This document shows positions 57,792-64,000 of a stretch of 64,000 nt of DNA, piece by piece. This DNA comes from Fistulifera solaris (lineage: Eukaryota; Bacillariophyta; Bacillariophyceae; Naviculales; Stauroneidaceae). Numbering within the stretch: the first letter of the stretch is position 1; every line of letters starts with the position of its first letter. Made by a program: the position numbers and the translations under genes. The DNA is taken from NCBI GenBank assembly GCA_030295235.1, contig AP026164.1:2046001-2110000 (forward strand). Reading direction: 5' to 3'. Under the pieces are notes generated by a model. It ran no database searches. It was not told the DNA's origin and saw nothing but the letters and a program-made list of their open reading frames with translations.

Positions 57792-59336
57792 CTAACTTTG
57801 GTTCGACTCAAAATCCTTGGGCAACCAATCCATCATTTTGTTGATTGCCTTATTCAAACCATTCTTTTCTATAATACGCTTTTCATCCCCTCGCCACTCG
57901 GGATTGCTGTCCCATGTGAACCACGACACGGCATGGAAACGATCTCCCTGGAACACATCACGTCCGTGTAAAGCGCGGTAATTATCGACCAGCAAGACAT
58001 CACCGGGTTCCATCGACAAGGCGGTAATGTGCTTTTCCGATGCACGTTTGATTTCTTGACAATCCTCCAACGAGAGCGGTTCCATCGTATCGGCATAAAA
58101 GACTTCGGTCATACCGACTTCCGGAACACCACACGGACGTCGATCCCGAAGTTTTCGTGCATGATTGTGAGCATTGTTGAACCACACCGGAAGTCCCGTC
58201 ACGGGATGACGGTTGATGGGTGATTCGGCAGTTTCGACGGCCTTTAGAAAAAAAGAGAAAAACACGTGAGTCAGCCACACCACCAAATCTACAAGCGAAC
58301 TACTATCTCATCCAGTGACTCACCTGCAAACGCCCCGGTTTTCCATCCGCTTCGTAAATCATTTCCAAATCCATATCAAACTTGGGCGCCACTGCCGCAT
58401 CTACCACGCTCTTAAATCCTTCCTTCACGAATCCCGGCAACGCCGGCGGCAAATCCAAATTACTGACACTGATCCGAATTTGTCGTTTGTATAATTTTTC
58501 CAACAATTTCGTATCCAATTCGGCCAAAATGGCGGCTCCGTCCGCCACCAAGAAACGACCACCTCCTTCGGTCGCCTTTTGAAAACACACAAAGGCCGCA
58601 TACGCCGCCGTTCGCTTCGTGGTCGATTCACAATGCAATCCAATGTAATGTTGTCGCAAACTGGGTTTATTGACTTCTTCGTACAGCGCATCCCGCTCGG
58701 AGGCAAATTTGCGCAATCCGGACGAATGCAAGGGATCCAAGCAGGGATCCAAACCGAGTGCTTCGTGCATTTCCCGAAATCCGGCCACAGATTTCATCAA
58801 ATCGAACCCTCGCAACCAAATCGCGCCGTGTTTGAGTAAGTTGGAACGAATTTGTTCCTTGTTCTGAGCAAAATACGCGGCTCCGAATCGATTGTCGGCT
58901 TCCGAAGCACGGATTTCGAGGGGACAGTGCGGTACTTTGGCAGCTTCTTTTGAGCTTGCACAATGTCGATGCTAATGAGTGAAAAGATTATGGGAAAGGA
59001 TGAGTGAAAGATTTGAATAAGTGAGTGAGAGAAAATGAAAATTCCAGAAATAGTAACACATTTCGACACCTACTTTTCCGTATTCCATCGCGTGAGAGGA
59101 CATTCCCACATGCCCGACAAATCGGGTTTGTTCATATCGCTCTTCATGAATTCTTCCGGTGTTAATCCGGGTCGATCTTCCCATTCTGGCATATAACCCG
59201 CATCCGGAGCGACGCGTTCGGGGACGATCGTCGTGGCCTGTAAAGGCGTGGTGACGGTAGTCGATCGGGGAACAACAAACGCCGTGACGGCAGGTGCGGT
59301 CAAAACAGCGTATAAAGTAGCCAGAGAATATTTCAT
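57792..59336 (-). CDS. TauD/TfdA-family Fe(II)/2-oxoglutarate dioxygenase, plastid-type presequence (phase-shifted)
   Basis: Exons (minus): 59336-59074, 58971-58324, 58241-57792; introns of 102 and 82 bp. The presequence MKYSLATLYAVLTAPAVTAFVVP is a signal peptide with a TAF/VP import motif, pointing to the plastid. The dioxygenase fold has GAIWLRGFDLMKSVAGF, YIGLHCESTTKRT (metal His and acidic ligand as HxE), GGGRFLVADGAAIL, and LLVDNYRALHGRDVF (second His and Arg of the 2-oxoglutarate site). This resembles TauD/SyrP-type enzymes that hydroxylate small acids or amino acids; the substrate is unknown. One base is missing in the run at 58920-58923; repair restores TVPLEIRASEADNRF. About 453 residues. 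Confidence 0.85.
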
Positions 59337-59676
59337 AGTTGTTTTTGTTGTTGAACAAGGAAAGAATTGAATGAATGAATCAAGGAAGATTGCCTTCGTT
59401 GGTTGCCTTGATCAATTATCGTTGGTGCCAATCCGATCCGCGTCGCGAAGCTTTCGAGTCAGAAAACGACAGCCGGTTGGAAAAGTACAAGGACGTCATT
59501 AAGTCACCCGGAACTTGAAGTCGTGAGGTATCTGGTAGCAACGCCGGACGGACTAGCGGTACGCACTACGCACGAATGGATGAATGATGAATGATGAATA
59601 ATGCGCGTCGTTTTGCGTTGCATCGGCATTCGCATGGTTCGAATGTTCATTCATTCATTCATACCATTCCACCAAA
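59337..59676. other. Divergent spacer between dioxygenase and DUF fusion
   Basis: No gene. Contains GACGTCA near 59494 and a short (GAATGAT)n run near 59583-59602, plus ATTCATTCATTC near 59648. It holds both promoters. Confidence 0.35.
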
Positions 59677-61296
59677 ATGACACGACTTCAATCATTCCGA
59701 GAGATACTACTATTCTGCGCGTTTCTGCTGGCAACCGGAGACGCTTTTATCGTGCCGGCGACGCGGTTATTGCCACAAACGGCTTCACAACGGATGATGT
59801 TCCCCGAGATGATGGCCGATTTCACACAAACCGCATCGTCCCAGCTCTTATCGTTCACGGATCAAGGTCAAAATCTTGCTGGAATCTTCTTTCAAGCCTC
59901 ATTGTTGCCCTATTTGCTCTTTTTGTACTTTTTACAATTCCGTGGCAATCGTTTGAATGATACAGCGAATTTGGGCTTTCAATACGTTCTCCTGTTTGTC
60001 ATTAGTACGATTCCGTCGGGGATTGTCAGTCGGGCCGTCTACGGAACGTCCTTGGCGAATGTGGATTATTTGCACGGTGGAGCGGAATCGTTATTGACTG
60101 TGGCGAATATTCTAATTGTACGAAATAGAAAAATTGGAGTGTGTTCTGATTCGTCAAACTAGTCCTAACCTTTCTTTCATCAGGTCCTGGGATTAAATTC
60201 CGCCATGACACAACAAGAAACGAACCATTCCAAATCACGGAACATTGCGTTGGCTATCGCGGCCGCGTTTACGGGATGTTTGGTAGCCGGCCCGCAATTA
60301 TTATCGGATCCTCATACACCCTTCTTGGTCGGTATCGGTAATTTACCCACCGAATGGGTGCAGCAATTACCCTTTGTCTTACACAACGAACCCGACAATG
60401 CACTCTCGATTCCGACATGGGCGATTCACTTCTCCTCCGTCTTTGAGTATTTGTTTGCCATGAATTTGGTGTGGCAATACGCCGAAGTGACGCAGAACGA
60501 AAAGTGGAAAGGATTGACGTGGGGCATGTTGCCGTTGCACGCGTCCGGTATTTGTGCTTGTACGTATCACTTTTTCTACAACGACCCCAGCTTACAATTC
60601 GTCGTGACCAGTCAAGCTGGTTTGACGCTCTTGGGCAATTTGACGTGCATGATTGCGGCATTTCGTTTAGCCCGTAGCAATGGATGGACGGTGGATGAAA
60701 TCAATCCGTTTCCAAAGAATCCCACGAGTCCAACGGGGTTGGTAGCCGATGGGATTGCCGCCATGCCGCTGCAAACCAAACCCATTGAACAGACCAATGT
60801 CGAACTGGCGGCCAAATTGGCCGGTGCAACATTAGTGTCGTCATATGTCATGAAATACGGGGAATTGGGATTGGATGTGCCTTTCAAAGTGAATCCAGCT
60901 GTCGCGACCGCTATGGTTGTGGGCATTCCGGCTATTACGGCTTATCAATACTACAATAAATCAAGTGGCGGGGAAGGATTCAAACTGCCTTCGATGGCAG
61001 ACTCGGGACTGTCGATGCAAGATGTTAAAAAGTACGGCTTAGCGGGTACTCTGGCATATGTTTTGACGGAGCTCGCCTTTTGGATTGTCGCATTTCCTGT
61101 AGCTGGAACGGCATTGTACCAATCCACGGGCCACTGGCCTGATGTGTTCAATGACAACACCGACCGAGCGGCGGTCTTGGCCTTTATCTTCGCTGGAGCG
61201 AATATTGCCAGGGCGTTTGTTCCAGTTCGTCTTGGTGCCGCGTTAGCCTTGGCTCCGTGGGTGGATGAAAATATTCTTAGTCGATTGAATAAGTAG
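59677..61296 (+). CDS. Plastid membrane protein fusing DUF3593, DUF2499 (Ycf49-like) and a third membrane domain
   Basis: Two exons, 59677-60117 and 60184-61296, with a 66-bp intron; the join reads ANILIV-LGLNSAM. The presequence (FCAFLLATGDAFIVPATR) has a DAFIVP import motif for the diatom plastid. Residues about 60-150 match DUF3593 (FFQASLLPYLLFLYFLQ, ISTIPSGIVSRAVYG, NVDYLHGGAESLLT). Residues about 220-330 match DUF2499/Ycf49 (LSIPTWAIHFSSVFEYLFAM, WKGLTWGMLPLHASGICACT). Residues 420-515 form a third, helical membrane module (KYGLAGTLAYVLTELAFWIV ... FVPVRLGAALALAPWVDENI). The first two are separate proteins in cyanobacteria and plants as far as I know. A thylakoid or envelope role is inferred; no function is known. 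No phase shift. Confidence 0.8.
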
Positions 61297-62828
61297 AGTG
61301 ATGATTTGAATTCTCGAATGCAAAATAAAACAAAAGCTGAGAAAAATGAATAATGCAAGAACTTATTAACTAAAGTTTTCACTGACACTAGTCTATCTTA
61401 TTAGGGTAGCACGGAGTCTTTCTAAACCATGTCACTGAGACCTGGGGACCTGGGAACAAAAGGTCACGGCTCATGGCTTGAGCAACTTTGGTACGACACA
61501 CGCCTCCTATGGCCCCAAAAGATAAGGCTTCCTTACACTGTCTACGGTTCGCATCATTTCTTACTTCGTATCTCCGCATTTCTCGAAATTAGAAGGTCGG
61601 ATCGTCGAATCATTCCCGAAGTCCAGAAGATCCGCAGTTGTACCTTTAGTAGACAATAAATACGTTCATGTGATCGGACTCAATGGACAATGGACTGGGT
61701 GGCTGGGTGGTCGAATGTCCAATTATGCATTTTTGGGACCTACCACCTAGCCTAATTTTGTTTAAACTTTAGAGGTGAGCACGTACCAGCGTACATTGAA
61801 CTTGAATCAGTTTTGCAACACTTCGCCGCATCTCCACGGCTTCCTTACTACTTTATCATGCATCATGCATCCTGAAAATGCACCCTCATCTCCTGTCTGT
61901 CATCAATAACCCGAAATGCGAAGAGAGGAGTATCAAGCAGTGGAGCGACGAGAAAAGAGGAACAAGTCCGGTTCTAATATGTCCATTCCAGTTTCTGAGG
62001 ATTATAAGCCTAAAAAGTAGGTGGACTTTTTTTCTCCTTCTCATGCACGTCTGACTTTTAGCAATCTCTGCAATCTGTAATCTCTAATGTGCTGGTCTGT
62101 GCTGTATTATCTCATTTCTCACGCTCACGCGCACTTCCTTGTTGACTGTTGACAGCCACTCCAGACCTTGGTCATTTGTCATTTGTCGTTCCTATTTCCT
62201 ATGTGACTTGCCTTCCAAGTTCCAACTTATCGAAAGCACCAAGCACTATTTCTGCTATTACTACGTACCCGTAAGTCTACAGTACACAAGTAGGGAACAG
62301 TGTACAGAGTGAGCTTAGGTGCTCGGTGCTCGGTGCTTCCAATGAACAATGAATCATCATCATCGAATGTCCGACTTCAATCTAGATCCCTGTGCCTCTT
62401 GGCAAAACGACCAAAAGTCATTAGTCCCTATCTATTCAACACGTACTATTTAGTAGGATAATATTGTCTAGAGTCTAGAGAGTCGCTATAGTGTACGAGT
62501 TTTGCTGATCAGACACGAAAATCCAAACACGTACTCCGTAATGTCCTACTCACCACTCACCACTCACCACTCACCACTCATCTCACCTCTCACGAAGGAG
62601 TGTAGTAAAATGGGAGGCACTTATGACTTATGACGACCTTCTCCCTTCTCTTTGCAAAACCTACTTGTCATTCCGCTCTTGCGAGCGGAAAACGTCTAAA
62701 ATAGTCGGGCCGCGGATCAAAGGCGAAATAAACTGACACCCTGACCGAAACCTCGTCCGAGAAGTTCGATTGTATTTTCCTCATAAAAAACTGGTAATTG
62801 CGTGCACAAAAAAAAAGAATCAAGAATA
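61297..62828. other. Long intergenic region with short tandem repeats
   Basis: About 1.5 kb with no supported gene. Small frames at 61429-61659 have no motif. There are five near-perfect ACTCACC units at 62548-62582 and three GGTGCTC units at 62318-62338. It likely holds the 3' flank of the DUF fusion gene and a long 5' region of the receptor-cyclase gene. Confidence 0.4.
62548..62582. repeat. 7-bp tandem repeat (ACTCACC)5
   Basis: Four perfect and one partial copy of ACTCACC, in the 5' flank of the receptor-cyclase gene. Copy number is likely to vary. Confidence 0.9.
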
Positions 62829-64000
62829 ATGAAAGACGAAGACGACCACTCTTGGAGCGTCGATGGGGGCGAATCGTCTGATGGTGAGAATCATCGTCCC
62901 TATGGAATGGACACCATCGAAGACGAAAAGGCGGAAGAAGCGGCGGTCGCCGAGCTGACACGTCGTGAGACGAGGGGAGTGCAAATGTGGAGAATTTTCA
63001 CCATGCTCACCCTCGTTGCCGTGTCTGTGGCGGTATCGACCATCACCTTTCGTCTTCTTCAAGATCAAGACATCGACGAATTTAACGACAGTGTAAGTTC
63101 TCTCTCCCCGGTCATGCAAACATTCGCTCGTTGCGCACCAATTTCAACTCACCCTGGCATGCTTCAGTATACCTTCTTTGCAGCGGCTATCCGAAACTCT
63201 GTTGAATCCCACGTCCGCGACATTTTTAGTGCAGGTGAAATGGTTGCAGGACAGGTTACAAAAGCAGCGACTGAGAAGGGCGAGACATTTCCCTTCGTGA
63301 CGGTCAATTTATTTGAAGTCGTAGGCAGACAAGCGAGGGAGATGTCTGGAGTGGATGAAATGATGTGGAGTCCGATGGTGGACAGCGACCAGTACGATGC
63401 ATGGACGAACTACTCCGCTGCAAATATCGACTGGATGGAGGAGTGTCCATTGCACTTTACGCCATTGAGCCTGGTCACAATCGTAAGCAAGAAGACTATA
63501 TGCTCTTTGATACCGATTTTTCGATATCTGGCCAAATTCCCGGGACACCCGTTGGACCAGGCCCATGGTCTCCCATTTGGCAAATCTCTCCACCTCCAAA
63601 CAACACGTTTGTGATCAACATTGATATGTTAGCGTTTGGAACGCAAATATTGCATGATGCCGTTAAAATGTTTTGCACTGCCTTGATGTCGGAAGTCATT
63701 GCAACAACTGATCCAATGGCAGCGCCCACGCTATGCTGTGGTTCACCCCGTTTACGAGAGCTTGTTTAACAAGGATACAGCAGAAATCGTGGGTCACATG
63801 TACAGTTTGTTTCCTTGGGATGCCTACCTTAAAAATCTGCTTCCGGAAGGTGTTTCCGGAATCACCGCTGTTCTAAGGAACAGCTGTGGTCAGGCTTTCA
63901 CCTATACTTTGGACGGTACTTGGGTAAGCATCCTGAGTTGCAATTCGATTGTTGACATTTGGACCGGCTCTTACCTTCTTTCTTATTTCTAATTCTTCCG
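62829..64000 (+). CDS. N-terminal part of a diatom receptor-type nucleotide cyclase (runs off the right edge; phase-shifted)
   Basis: Starts at the ATG at 62829. A short acidic cytosolic tail precedes a transmembrane segment (IFTMLTLVAVSVAVSTITF, about residues 56-75) and an extracellular sensor region. Its sequence (FPFVTVNLFEVVGRQAREMS, PMVDSDQYDAWTNYS, GPGPWSPIWQISPPPNN, LPEGVSGITAVLRNSCGQAF) fits the domain that precedes guanylate/adenylate cyclase catalytic cores in diatom receptors. A 75-bp intron at 63093-63167 (GTAAGT...TTCAG) is 3n long without a stop. Shifts: a missing base near 63443 and an extra one at 63725-63727. A second intron starts at 63924 (TGG/GTAAGC). The catalytic domain lies outside the window, so cyclase activity is inferred from the family pattern. 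Confidence 0.7.

Noticed and set aside
61429-61659. 76-codon plus-strand frame downstream of the DUF fusion
   Set aside because: Short, no motif and no supporting context.
172-64000. Programmed ribosomal frameshifting as the explanation for broken genes
   Set aside because: There are too many events, in unrelated genes, both missing and extra bases, without shared slippery sites or structures; homopolymer errors explain them better.
172-64000. Transposon or retrotransposon insertion
   Set aside because: No reverse transcriptase, integrase, transposase motif, long terminal repeat or terminal inverted repeat was recognised; only microsatellites and the GTAC palindromes.
1-64000. tRNA, rRNA or CRISPR loci
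   Set aside because: No cloverleaf with paired A/B boxes, no rRNA core and no repeat-spacer array was seen by eye; a covariance-model search would be needed to exclude small RNA genes.

Overview
The window is nuclear DNA of a photosynthetic stramenopile, most probably a pennate diatom of the Phaeodactylum type. The evidence: genes are dense on both strands; introns are rare, short (66-102 bp) and GT-AG; several products begin with a signal peptide followed by an ASAF-like Phe motif, as used for import into a complex plastid; there is a diatom-style receptor nucleotide-cyclase ectodomain and a plastid protein fusing DUF3593 with DUF2499. The species call is inference.

Layout. 172-9799 (minus): a probable Y-complex nucleoporin (Nup160/Nup120-like) and a CBP/p300 histone acetyltransferase. 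10810-17986: an unknown plastid protein, an organellar TyrRS, a PhoD-like phosphatase and a PHD-finger protein. 18367-24205: an LRR relic and the Nup98-Nup96 precursor. 24907-31590: a small unknown protein, a modular EF-hand protein, a zinc-ribbon SDR and a GH16 glucanase. 32565-40721: a DinB-like protein, IspF, a bZIP factor, a Rad5/HLTF-like helicase and a coiled-coil protein (possibly Nnf1/PMF1). 41027-49605: a membrane SDR, malate synthase, HscB, Bet3/TRAPPC3 and a GT47 enzyme. 49710-55643: the RNA polymerase III second-largest subunit, divergent from a purple acid phosphatase. 56305-61296: a TAZ-finger protein with a Gln-rich tail, a plastid TauD-like dioxygenase and the DUF3593/DUF2499 fusion. 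62829 to the right edge: the 5' part of a receptor cyclase-type gene.

The genes are mostly unrelated housekeeping and regulatory functions, as expected in a eukaryote: chromatin and DNA repair (CBP, PHD, Rad5-like, bZIP), nuclear pore, Pol III transcription, trafficking (Bet3), phosphate scavenging (PhoD-like and purple acid phosphatase), plastid isoprenoids (IspF), glyoxylate cycle (malate synthase) and Fe-S biogenesis (HscB).

The dominant unusual signal is technical or allelic. About 29 single-base phase shifts split 14 of the 28 genes into overlapping pieces. Nearly all are repaired by changing a short homopolymer by one base, and several lie inside strongly conserved motifs. They look like residual consensus errors, so gene models here must be read across frames. 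I did not find a convincing undescribed multi-gene system. The most interesting biology is an SDR lineage with Thr at the catalytic Tyr position, a CBP with an unusual domain order, a second TAZ protein with a repeat-driven decaying tail, the plastid DUF fusion, and recurrent GTAC-centred palindromes in promoters.
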